NCBI GenBank assembly: GCA_000277445.1
Contig: AJWJ01000070.1
Coordinates: 1-64,000, forward strand
DNA length: 64,000 nucleotides
Direction of reading: 5' to 3'
Source of the DNA: Polysphondylium violaceum
Taxonomy: Eukaryota > Evosea > Eumycetozoa > Dictyosteliales > Dictyosteliaceae
The translations under genes were made by a program, and so were the position numbers. Shown here piece by piece: positions 1 through 9,692 of the stretch (the first letter of the stretch is position 1; every line of letters starts with the position of its first letter). The notes beneath the pieces were generated by a model that was not told where the DNA came from, did no database searches, and was given only the letters and a program-made list of their open reading frames with translations.

Positions 1-263
1 AAAGCTGAATGAAAAAAAAAAAATACAACAGTGCGCGAAGTCAAACAAAATGACGACCGACGCCCTTTTTTTTTATAAAAAAAAGGCGTTATATTTTCTT
101 TTTTTTTTTTCTAAAAGAAATCATCGCGTGTGATTGATTAAACAATATATCAACCGTAATATATTAATGAGAGTATTGTTTAAATAAATTAGTTTATTAT
201 TATACTATTACAAAAGATACAAGAATGTGAGTGAAAAAAAATAAAAATAACCAGAAAGCGCCT
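1..263. other. 3' flank of the kinase gene
   Basis: AT-rich sequence with A and T runs and the 60-89 hairpin. No ORF of note is seen. The left edge of the window cuts whatever lies beyond. Confidence 0.5.
60..89. repeat. Short perfect hairpin with A/T arms
   Basis: ACGCC at 60-64 and GGCGT at 85-89 are reverse complements and enclose a T9 run and an A8 run that also pair, so almost the whole 30 bp is palindromic. It lies about 170 bp past the kinase stop codon (that gene runs leftward), where a transcript-end structure would be plausible. The role is inferred only. Confidence 0.5.
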
Positions 264-1368
264 CTATTCATGCATAGCATTAAAAAAGCCATCAAAATTA
301 ATTGGTTGAGTGTTGGGGACAAAAGGAGAAATCATATGTTGATCCATTTCTTCAAAATGATCAATAATCTCTTGAAAAGTTGGTCTTTTGCTTGGTTCTT
401 TATCCACGCACTTTAGTAAAATGGAGGCCGATTCCTTTGAGGCCCATAAGGGAGCAACCAGTGTTTCATTTGAAACGTAATGCATCATATTGATATCGTT
501 GTCCACCACACCATGATATGTGAGGAATTCATGAAAAATTATACCAAAAGCGTATACGTCGCTTTTTTTAGAGTAAGTACCTGTGTTCATTTTAATTTCT
601 TGAGCTTGGTATTTGAGAAAGCTAACATCTGAAAATAATGTTTGTGGTTGTTCTTTTTCAAATAAGCTGAGACCATAGTCGGCAATCTTTAGAGAAGGGC
701 CCTTTAAAAGGATATTCTTCATGGAGAGATCTCGATGAAGAATGGGTTCCTTTTCGGGTAAACAATCATGAAGATATTTCATACCTTTGGCAATCTCTAG
801 GCAAAAGTGGAGCATTAAACTTGGATTGCTGATAAAAATATTGGGATTGCTTTTCATAAATAATTCGAGACTACAATCCATCTTTTCTGTAATAATACAA
901 TAGCATTTTCTATCATGGCACTCTATTGCATCAATGTATGTTAAAATATTTGGATGGCATAGTTGACTATGGATACGACATTCATCCTTGAATGATTGGA
1001 ATTGGCTATAGTTAAATTTTTTTATAGCAACCATCCCTTGTTTCCAAAGACCTGAATAAACTTTTGAATGACCTTCTCCAATAGGAAGTTGATTAAATAA
1101 ATCAACATTGGATGATGTGGTAATATTTGTTGTTGTTGCAGTTTGTAGATTATGTTTGTTTTGTAAATCTTTTCCTGTTTTTGTATTTCCTTCCCAATCG
1201 TCATGAATAGTATGGGGTAATAATATTGGTATTGTTCCACCAACGACCTCTCTCACCAAATTGTGAGTTTCAAGACTCTTTACTAGTATATTCAATTAAT
1301 ATTAATAAGATTACAACAATTTTATTCATCCATAAATATTAAAACATACATGTCCAAGAGTGTGACAT
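264..1368 (-). CDS. TKL-like protein kinase
   Basis: Protein kinase of about 345 residues with little outside the catalytic domain. The glycine loop GEGHSKVYSG, the VAIKKF lysine, the HRDLSMKN catalytic loop and the DVYAFG motif are all visible, so it is probably active. Two departures are DYG in place of DFG and AQE in place of APE. The long exon is 264-1282 with no ATG at its 5' end. A short first exon at 1350-1368 starts with ATG, and removing a 67-nt GT-AG intron (1283-1349) gives an N terminus of MSHSWTLKSLETH in the same frame. That exon is my inference; the kinase domain is certain. The sequence resembles tyrosine-kinase-like (TKL) kinases, which are numerous in dictyostelids. The substrate is unknown. 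Confidence 0.8.
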
Positions 1369-1681
1369 TATTGTTTTTGACAATCTATATATCTATCTAT
1401 TGTTGTTGTATTTATATTTAAAAAAAAAATAATTTGTTGAAATTAAAATCAATAATTGAATTGAGATAAATTCAAAAAATTAAAATAATTCAAAAATTCA
1501 AAAAAAATCAAAAAAATTAAAAAAATAGAAATAGAATGCGTGTTGCCAAAGAGATCGGAATGTTTCATCAAATACACGCACAAAACAAAATAGGGATGTT
1601 GTTATAACAAATTAAATTTATTTATTTAAATAAAAGAGTATTGTTGAAAAAACTCTTGATTTTGTGAAGTACGGTGAGGGT

Positions 1682-1720
<39 letters not shown>

Positions 1721-1788
1721 GATATTTAAAACTATGGTGGTTAAGATGATGATGGGGGTGGTGGTGATATATTTTTCTTTTTTTGCAG
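1369..1788. other. Intergenic between kinase and PP2C genes
   Basis: A-rich promoter side of the kinase gene, then a (TTG)13 run at about 1682-1721 and a GATGATGGGGGTGGTGG stretch just past the phosphatase stop codon. No further gene is seen. Confidence 0.5.
1682..1721. repeat. (TTG)n trinucleotide repeat
   Basis: About 13 uninterrupted TTG units in the 3' flank of the PP2C gene (CAA on the coding strand). This triplet is common in dictyostelid coding and non-coding DNA. Confidence 0.8.
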
Positions 1789-4700
1789 CTACGGCTGAAA
1801 ATTATCTTTGAAAAAAATGATGACTATGGTGATATTATCTTTTGGATTTCTGCGTAAGGCTTCTTCTATAATTTTACCAGAGATAGTATTACTGTTGGCA
1901 TTGACACTACTACTGCTACTATTTAAATTTTCTTGAGACGTTGATGTTGGTATACTTGATGTATTGTTGTTATTACTACTGCTATTATCTATTAAACTTT
2001 CCAAATTATTAAAACTACCACTATTCAAGAGATCACTGCTTGCGGTAGAGGGGAGTGATTGGGGTTTGAAATTACCAGTGATGATGTAGTCGACAATTTC
2101 TTGATGGGTGAATAACTCCCAGAGGCCATCAGTGGCCATAATGAGGAATTGTGTTGATTTATCTATATTTACAATGAGAGAATCTGGGTCTGGGATAATA
2201 TATTCTTTGAGATTCTTGTCGCCGATGGAACGAGATACAGACAACACACCATTCACTCTGAGTGTGCCATAGTGGATAATGGATCCACCTGCAGATTCAA
2301 TTCTTTGTCTTTCAGATTCATTCTTTGGTGTATGAACAGTAGACAATGCACTGGCAACACCATTACGACTGACAACCACCTCTGTATCACCAAGATTGCT
2401 AACGATAAAGTGGTCTCTAGACAACACAACAGTGGCAACAGTGGTACCTGCTTTCTTGTCCTCTCTTTCGGCATACTCTAAAAAGTATTTGTCTGTGGAT
2501 TTGTAGGCTTTGTCAATGATTGACAATGCATTGCTATCCTTTGCAGAAATGGTGTTGCCCTTGGTTTGCGAATAGATTTCAAATGGTAAATTGACTTTGG
2601 TAAACTCTGCTGCAATCTTTCCATTGTGTCCATCAAATACACCGAAAAAGTATTGTTCGTCTTGATTATCATCATTGCCACTACTGTTGTTTCCATTATA
2701 CAAATGTTGAGGATATTCAATGATTACATGTTTATCCTCCATGTGTGGTCTACCACCCTTTGTTTCAGATACATCTATACTAAACCATTCACTTGCACTA
2801 GAGCTATTACTCTGACCAATAGTTTGAAATGTCAGCTTTTCACTATTCAATACCTCTTCAACGATCCATTTCAATTTGATTGGATCGATTGCTTTGCTTT
2901 CATCTAAATTTGAACTAGTGTTTGTAGCAGATGTGGTGGTGGTAGTTGTTGTAGTTGGGGGTTGCAATAATTGAGATAGATCACTAACAGCGCCACTAGT
3001 GTTGCTACCGGCGTTGTTGAGCTTTTCAACAAAGGTAATATTGATTCTTGGACTATTTATAATATCTAAAATACACTTTCGGATCCACTGTATCTCTGAA
3101 AAGCTGGCCACCTTATTTAGTTTTTTCCACCAATTGTTTTTAATGTGATCGAGCGCAAAATCAAAGGCATAGGGCTCCAACTCTCTCATAGAGATGGTGT
3201 GACGCTCGGCAAAATCTGATAAAGACAAATTCCACATTTGATTGACTTTGTTGTAACTGGCCAATCTCTGTAATCTAATATCACCAGCACCAACACCATT
3301 ACTACTTGATCCAACTGTGCCTCCGGCGCCGGGACCGCCCAATCTAGGTGGTGGTCCCTTTTTCTTTGGTCCTGTAGAAGATGAGCCTGCTGCTCTGGCT
3401 GCAACAAAATCTGCAATTGGATTGGATAAATCTTTGCCCATGGAGGGTGGTGCTGTTAGTGATTGTGCACCTAATCCTGCTTGCTTCTTTGGTAGACTAC
3501 TAATTAAATTTGATAATAATTCTCCAGATTCTTTAAAGTTATTATTATTATTATTATTATTACTGCTATCAGTTGTTGTAGGTTTAGTTTCATCCTTTTT
3601 AAATGAAGGTAAAGATTGTGATAATTGACTGCTATTATTATCAGCTTTGTTATCACTTGCTACACCTTGAATGAAAACTAAATTTAAAAGACTATTTATA
3701 CATGTTGAATCATTATCATTATCACTATTACTACTGCTGGCCAATTGCTTTAATTTAGAAAGAGCAGCAAATATATGTAAAAGAGTTGTTGATGTTGATA
3801 AAAAGGGCGTTTGTAAAGTAACAGGATATTGATTGTTTTGATATTTTATAATTACATTTGCATTACTATTATTGTTATTACTATTACTATTATTATTACT
3901 ATTGTTGTTGTTGCTGTTGTTTATATTCTTATTACTTATATCTATTTTATATATAAAGGATTCAGGTGAAGTGATTAAATCTTCTGATTGATCTCTAATA
4001 AGTGAAAAGCTGTTTTCTATATTACTATTACTATTGTTGCTATCGATAATAGATGATGAGGGTGAAGAATCATCTTTGAATCCTATATGAACTAATGAAG
4101 ATATTATATGATGTGGCTCAACTTTACTACTGTTGGACAACCATCCATAAGTGCAAAGATGTGCAACAGAGGGTTCTAAACTCTCGAGCTCAAAGGTGAG
4201 GTTAAAATCATCTGACAACAGACTATTGGAATTGATGTGATGCACGGTTTGACTGCAATTTTCAACGAGTGTAAGTGATTGTATAGAGGATGGATGAGAG
4301 GGTGATTCTGTGGATTTAACCGGTGAACTAAACTCTGCGTCTACAGTGATCTTGACATTGATAGCTGGGAAGGGCGCTATGGCTGATGTGTGTTTGGGTA
4401 GTAAGAGTGTTATCTTGTTATTATCGACACTATTACTTCTTTCCAATGATGGTAAATGATGCAACAAATACTTTGAAGTAAGATGAATGGTCTGGTTTGG
4501 TAGTAATTCTGTTTCAAACTCGTCTAGTCCTTCAACTGCACCATTTGTATTGGTTGAAAGTTCTTCTACTATTCTAACTATATCATTGTTATTCTTGAAT
4601 CTAATTAATGGATACACTCTACCAGTGCCTCCTTCAAACACTCCACCTGTTGCATCTCCTTCTTTAAAAGATTCTAAATAGCACAACATACCTAGATATC

Positions 4701-4928
4701 TTGAATCATTTTCAAATCTAAAGAATATATTGTATATATTAATAAATAAACTCTACACTCTACTCTACTCCATCTATAATATATTTACTTTAGAGAAATG
4801 GGTATACTAGATATATTTTTATAAGATATTTTAACAGTATATTGGACACATGTATCTAGTATATACATATGATATGATATATATGTAATATCAAGACCAT
4901 TTTCATTTGATTTATAGAGTAGAACCAT
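1789..4928 (-). CDS. Large PP2C-type (PPM) protein phosphatase
   Basis: Metal-dependent Ser/Thr phosphatase at the C terminus of a protein of about 1022 residues. PP2C signatures occur in order: RPHMED, FFGVFDGHNG, GDTEVVVSR, SVSRSIGDK, MATDGLWELF and RRNPKDNIT, which supply the metal-binding Asp residues. The long exon 1789-4717 is open above its first ATG (4689). It joins a first exon at 4789-4928 (start 4928) through a 71-nt intron (4718-4788), which keeps frame and continues conserved-looking sequence (SLKFENDSRYLGMLCY). The N-terminal 500 residues hold Asn/Ser-rich linkers and no domain I recognise. A Pro/Gly patch (KKKGPPPRLGGPG) precedes a helical segment before the phosphatase. The catalytic domain is interrupted near its end by an Asn/Ser-rich insertion. 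The first exon is predicted only from splice logic. Confidence 0.88.
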
Positions 4929-5720
4929 GGTTATGATAAGATACTTCTACTACTACTACTACTACTGCTGCTAACTACTGATGATACAGAGTTGTCTTTT
5001 TTATTTTTATTGCTGTTGAATGATAATCACACACGCACACGCGCACACACATACACAGAGAAAGATGGGTCGTGGTGATTGTGGTGTGTGGGTGAGTAGG
5101 TGTAGTAAATAAATAAATAAGGAAAGGGAGGGAAAGACGATGATGGTGATGTAAATACAATAAATAAAATACAACAAATAAGAGATACAAGAGTAGTACT
5201 GCTGGGGAGTATACGGGTATGATAAAGATTTGATCACTTTTGTATGATGAAAAAAAAAATCAACAAAAATATTAAAAAATAAAAAAAAAAAAAAAAAAAA
5301 AAAAGACACTCTGCACACACAAGGATGTATGTACACAATTAGACTCTAGATATTTGTGTCTCTAGTTATCGATTGATGGAAAAAAAAGATAGTCCTATAC
5401 AAAAAAAAAATAAAAAAAAAAAACAGTCTTGCAACGAAACGTGTGTGGAGTGTGGGGGAACTGATTGTGTATCGCATAAATACAAATCCTAACAGTTTTT
5501 TTTTTTCTTTTTCAAAAGTTTTTTTTGAAAAAGTGTTTTGATTCCATTTTCGAGCTTTGCCTCGGTGTAAAAAATAAAACGTAAAAGAGGCTTGATAGGA
5601 AAATAAAACACACTGTCACGCATATTATGTTGGCTCAATATCTTTACTTAAATTTTATTTTAAATATCAAGAAGTAGAGTTGGTTGGAATAAAGTCAATC
5701 CCTTTGTGTAAAGAGAAGGT
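4929..5720. other. Promoter region of the PP2C gene with CA/GT-rich tracts
   Basis: Holds a CA-rich run (5028-5057), G/T-rich sequence just beyond it (TGTGGTGTGTGGGTGAG around 5081-5097), an A22 run near 5281-5303 and further A and T runs. CA/GT-rich elements of this kind resemble known G-box-factor sites of Dictyostelium developmental promoters. The part nearest 5720 is the 3' flank of the CBM49 gene. No gene is seen. Confidence 0.5.
5028..5057. repeat. CA-rich run (ACACACGCACACGCGCACAC)
   Basis: About 30 bp of alternating purine-pyrimidine sequence, a dinucleotide repeat about 100-130 bp above the start of the PP2C gene. Confidence 0.7.
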
Positions 5721-6182
5721 TTACATGGTTTGGACTTCACAGATGCTGAATGTGGCTGAAGCAGTACCTTTGTTGACGTAACCAAATTTGATAGAAGCGT
5801 TGTGGGCAATACCTCTTTCGCTGATGTAAGCTGGGAAGTGGAATCTGTTGACCTTTGAGGTGGGTTCAACTCCCCAGATATCATTTCCAGTGACATTTCT
5901 CAAATTAAAGTTTGATTCAGCGACAAAAACTGCGTCACGAATAGTTTTACCACATACATTGGTTGCAGTGACTGTACATTAATTGTATTGAATAGTTAGT
6001 ATACATGACTAAAATCAGAGGTATATTAAATAAAAATGAATATTACCTTCCCACATAGAGAAATCCTTGTCACCATCTTTCCAAGCAGCAGAAAGTGATT
6101 GAGTCATGCTCATTTCAGCAGCAAGAGTGCAGGAAATTAAAGCCAAGGCAACAAAGAGAGCACAGAATTGTTTAAAGAACAT
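5721..6182 (-). CDS. Small secreted CBM49-type cellulose-binding protein
   Basis: Two exons (6047-6182 and 5721-5971) joined across a 75-nt intron give 128 residues. Residues 1-21 (MFFKQFCALFVALALISCTLAA) form a clear signal peptide. The rest is one carbohydrate-binding domain: TATNVCGKTIRDAVF, then NDIWGVEPTS, RFHFPAYI and IKFGYVNKG, a pattern matching CBM49, the family found at the end of plant GH9 cellulases and in Dictyostelium cellulose-associated proteins. No catalytic domain is attached, so it probably binds cellulose of the stalk, spore coat or sheath. The ATG at 6182 is preferred over upstream in-frame codons because it puts the signal peptide at the N terminus. Confidence 0.85.
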
Positions 6183-6772
6183 TTTGAAGAGTAATTTTAC
6201 TAGAGTAATGATAAGAGGAGAAGAAGTTGATTTTGATTTAATGAATAAAACAATCAATACTTCCGTCTTTAAATAGTTTTTTTGTTACTCCTTTTTAATT
6301 TAAAACTTGAATAATAAAGGATAAATGTGTGAGGAACAAGTATTTCGGAAATCTATTATTGATTTGTATAATAGGATATTTGTTATGCATTAACCACGCC
6401 ATATATATTATGTACATAAACACATACTTATCATTTATTAAAAGTAAAATAATATAATGAAATCGGTGATTTCTTAAAACCACATTTTTATAAAACTGGA
6501 AATATAATTGTTTACAAAACTGTGTGGTGCGAATTTTGTAGTTTTGGACAATGTTTGTGGTCTAATGAAAAAAAATAAAAAATAAATACCAATAAAAAAA
6601 TATGTGGTTTGTATATTTAGTAATGTAAATATATTAAATTTTACAAATATTTAATTGAATCACGAAACAGATATTTTGAATCTTATTTTTTTTTTTTTTT
6701 TTTTTTGGTTATAAAAGAGGGGTGGAAAATTGTAAAAAAAAAAAAAGGTTAACACATAGCATATACATATGA
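6183..6772. other. Intergenic, promoter of the CBM49 gene
   Basis: A TATTTAAA box (6268-6275 on the minus strand) lies about 90 bp above the CBM49 start and is followed upstream by an oligo-A run. The arrangement resembles the TATA plus oligo(dT) layout of Dictyostelium promoters. A T run lies near 6687-6706. The end nearest 6772 is the 3' flank of the WD40 gene. Confidence 0.5.
6268..6275 (-). promoter_or_regulatory. Candidate TATA box of the CBM49 gene
   Basis: Reads TATTTAAA on the coding strand, about 85 bp before the ATG, with a homopolymer run beside it. It is a motif match only. Confidence 0.4.
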
Positions 6773-8277
6773 TTAATACATAATATCGCCAACTTCTGAT
6801 GGACCATAGATTGGATCACCAATTCGAATTAAACCTACTCTTGAATCACTGGAAGCTGTTACAATATCTATAACAAGTAGTAATTTGTTAATAGGTGATA
6901 TGATAAGGATAATACTAAATGATTAATAATTACATTCATCATTTCTTGAAATTGAACAATCTATAATATCTCTAGAATGTTTGAAAACTACACCAAGGGG
7001 CTCATGTTTTCTTTTAGTTCTACTGTATAGTCTTAAATTGCCGTCGTTACTAGCGACAAACAATTTAGTGCCATTCTTTGTATAACGGAGTCTAGTGATT
7101 GATTTACCGTTTGGCATTGAGAGGTGCTGTTGGTCAGAGGTGCCGCCATCGATAGACAAAATATTCAACCTGTCGCCACCAATTGCCAGACACGAGGTTG
7201 TCTGATTTGGCGGTTCGGGTGTGTGGGCGATTGAAAATAATTGAGATCTAAGTTGAAAGTGCTGTACAAGGTTTGATTGGCTGTCTATTGTCAATACATT
7301 GGAATCTGATCCAACCGTCATTATTAAATTACCTCTTCCCCTACCATAGTAATTGGACCAACTCGAGTCCAGTATCTCTATGTCATTGATAGAGTTTTGA
7401 TGTATATGATTAAATGATTTGATTGCCGATGCAGGTGATCGCAGATCAATTTGTGATAATCCTTTACCCGATATATTTGGCACCATGATACAATTTGGAT
7501 TCGATGGATCCAGTGCTATGGATGTTCTAGATGGCCCCGAGAAACAACATCTGTCAAATGATTGAAATACTGCTGCTTTTTCAATATCAAATATCAATAA
7601 TTTATTTGAACTAGTTGTCAATGCTATTTTATTTACACCTGTTAAAAATTTAACTATATATATTATTATTAATAAATCTATATCCATATCTATATATAAA
7701 TCTAAATATAAAGATATATATATTTACTTCCGCTAAAATTTACAGTTCCTTGAAAGGAAATCGTTGAGCTTGATTTTAATTTACCAAATCTTGCATCATA
7801 TATATTACATTTACCATCTAAACCAGCAGAACAAAATATATGATCATCATTTGGTGAGAAATCAACACCTCTTACCACTCTAGAATGTGAATCAAAAAAT
7901 GTAGCATCACCTAAAACACCTTGCTGTACAGGTGGTGATAAAGGTAAATTTGAAAACAATGTATGGGTAATTAAATCATTGAATTCAGTATTTCCTTGTA
8001 ATGCTGAATTCTCTAATAATGATGACGATAACAATTCTTGAAAATTTGGGGATGCTAATCTAAATAATGATAAAAATGGACTTCTTAAATTATTACTATT
8101 ATTATTAATATTATTATTATTATTATTTGCTGGTACTGTTAATGTTGCTGTAGTTGGTGTTGCTGTATTTGGTGTTGCTGTATTTGGTGTTTGTGTTGTT
8201 GGTGCACCACTATTACTATTATTACTACTATTACTACTATTACTATTACGACTACTATTATTGATACTAGTATTCAT
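6773..8277 (-). CDS. WD40-repeat protein
   Basis: Three exons (7728-8277, 6934-7638, 6773-6867) give about 449 residues. The N terminus is an Asn/Ser/Thr-rich low-complexity region with a TP-T-AT repeat. WD40-like units follow: GVDFSPNDDHIFCSAGLDGK..NIYDARFG, LIMTVGSDSNVLTID, LFVASNDGNLRLYSR and YIVTASSDSRVGLIRIG near the C terminus. Both splice joins keep frame and rebuild a proper final repeat. The fold is a beta-propeller scaffold. The C-terminal part (RDIIDCSISRNDEYIVTAS) looks well conserved, but I cannot name the orthologue. Confidence 0.82.
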
Positions 8278-9692
8278 TATTCTATAGTGTTGTTGGGTAG
8301 TGTATATATAATATATAATATATTATTTAATCATTTACAACACCACTAATTCTTTTGATAGAGATAGATATTATTATTGTTGTAAGTGTGATTTTTGTGA
8401 GAAAATAAAAAAACAAAAAATAAAAAAAACAAAAAAACCCAAATATTTGATAATATCTAATTATTGTTATTGCAGTTTGTTGGGTAAAATATTGATGCAA
8501 ATATTATTTTTTGTTGAATATAGTATGAGATTCAAAGACACTGTATCCTTAATTCTTCTATCTCTTATTTTTCTTTCTCTCTTTTCTATTTTCTATTTTT
8601 TTATTTTATTGAGTTTTTGAAGGGGGTACAAATCAAAAAAAAATTCAAAAAAACAAAAAATCAATAAAAAAAATCTAAAAAAATGTGATCAACTAATTTT
8701 TTCATTTCGACACGAGGTTATGTAAGTCGTAATGCCCGTCAAGAGTAATGGGTAATTAACTCTTTAGTAGTCAGTGTTAGCAATCTCTGCTATTTTTGCT
8801 ATATATGGGGATGAGGGTCCATAATGTTTTTCATGATCATGCTTTATAAAAATTTATTGATCCCCAACATAATCACATTTTACACATTGTATCCTCAAAA
8901 AAAAAAGTATTTTTTTAATTGTAATATACTTGATAAAGTATTTATCGTAGAAAGATATTTGATGGGATATTTTTTTCGATTTGTAAGCACCATTTATTTA
9001 TGATTAAGTTTAATGAAAGAGATGGTTACACATATGAAAAACGGTATAAGAATTCTGTAGATTTCTACTTTTTGTAATAGTATGAAAAATTCAAAATTAA
9101 CTATATTTCAATCAACATTTATTCATTTTCAGAGTTGTAAAATCATCCTTCTGGCTATCAAACATCAGATTTTCAGAACTTGAATCATAAGTTTTTAATT
9201 GGAATTTTGTTAATTTGAATTTTTCATACTATTTCAAATATGAACGGTGTACAGATGAATTTTTTCAGGGGTTTTCCATTGTTTTAGGACATAAAAGTTA
9301 AAAATCATAAACTGAAATGAAGACAGGTTCTTGATAAAGTCTTTTAGCTTTTGTTCTGTCTCAGAGGAGGAATCGTGTTATTTCTACTAACCAATAGACA
9401 ACTTTTAATATATAGATGTTTTTTTTGTTTTCTTTTTTGATCACGATTTGAAATCTTTTTTTTTTTTTTTTCATACAAAGCCAAGGTGGTCATTTTTTTT
9501 CATCAAAAAATAGTCTCTTGACTATTTATCATTAAACTCATGGAAAAATGATGATTTTCTCGATATTACTAAATATGTTTCTATCTATTAATTATATTTG
9601 AAAAAGACGACTAAATAGAAATCATTTTGGAAAAAAAAATTTACAAATATTTATTTTAAATTATAAAATTGAAACAAATTTAATAACTGTTC
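8278..9692. other. 1.4 kb intergenic, no gene seen
   Basis: Upstream region of the WD40 gene and downstream region of the next gene. It holds a less AT-rich patch at about 8700-8830 and an imperfect inverted repeat at 9076-9101/9209-9233. T runs occur near 9450-9470. No credible coding sequence is seen. Confidence 0.5.
9076..9233. repeat. Inverted repeat, 25-26 bp arms
   Basis: AATAGTATGAAAAATTC and onward at 9076-9101 is matched in reverse complement at 9209-9233 with a single one-base gap. The arms are separated by 107 bp. This could be a small non-autonomous element or a structured RNA; neither is shown. Confidence 0.65.
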
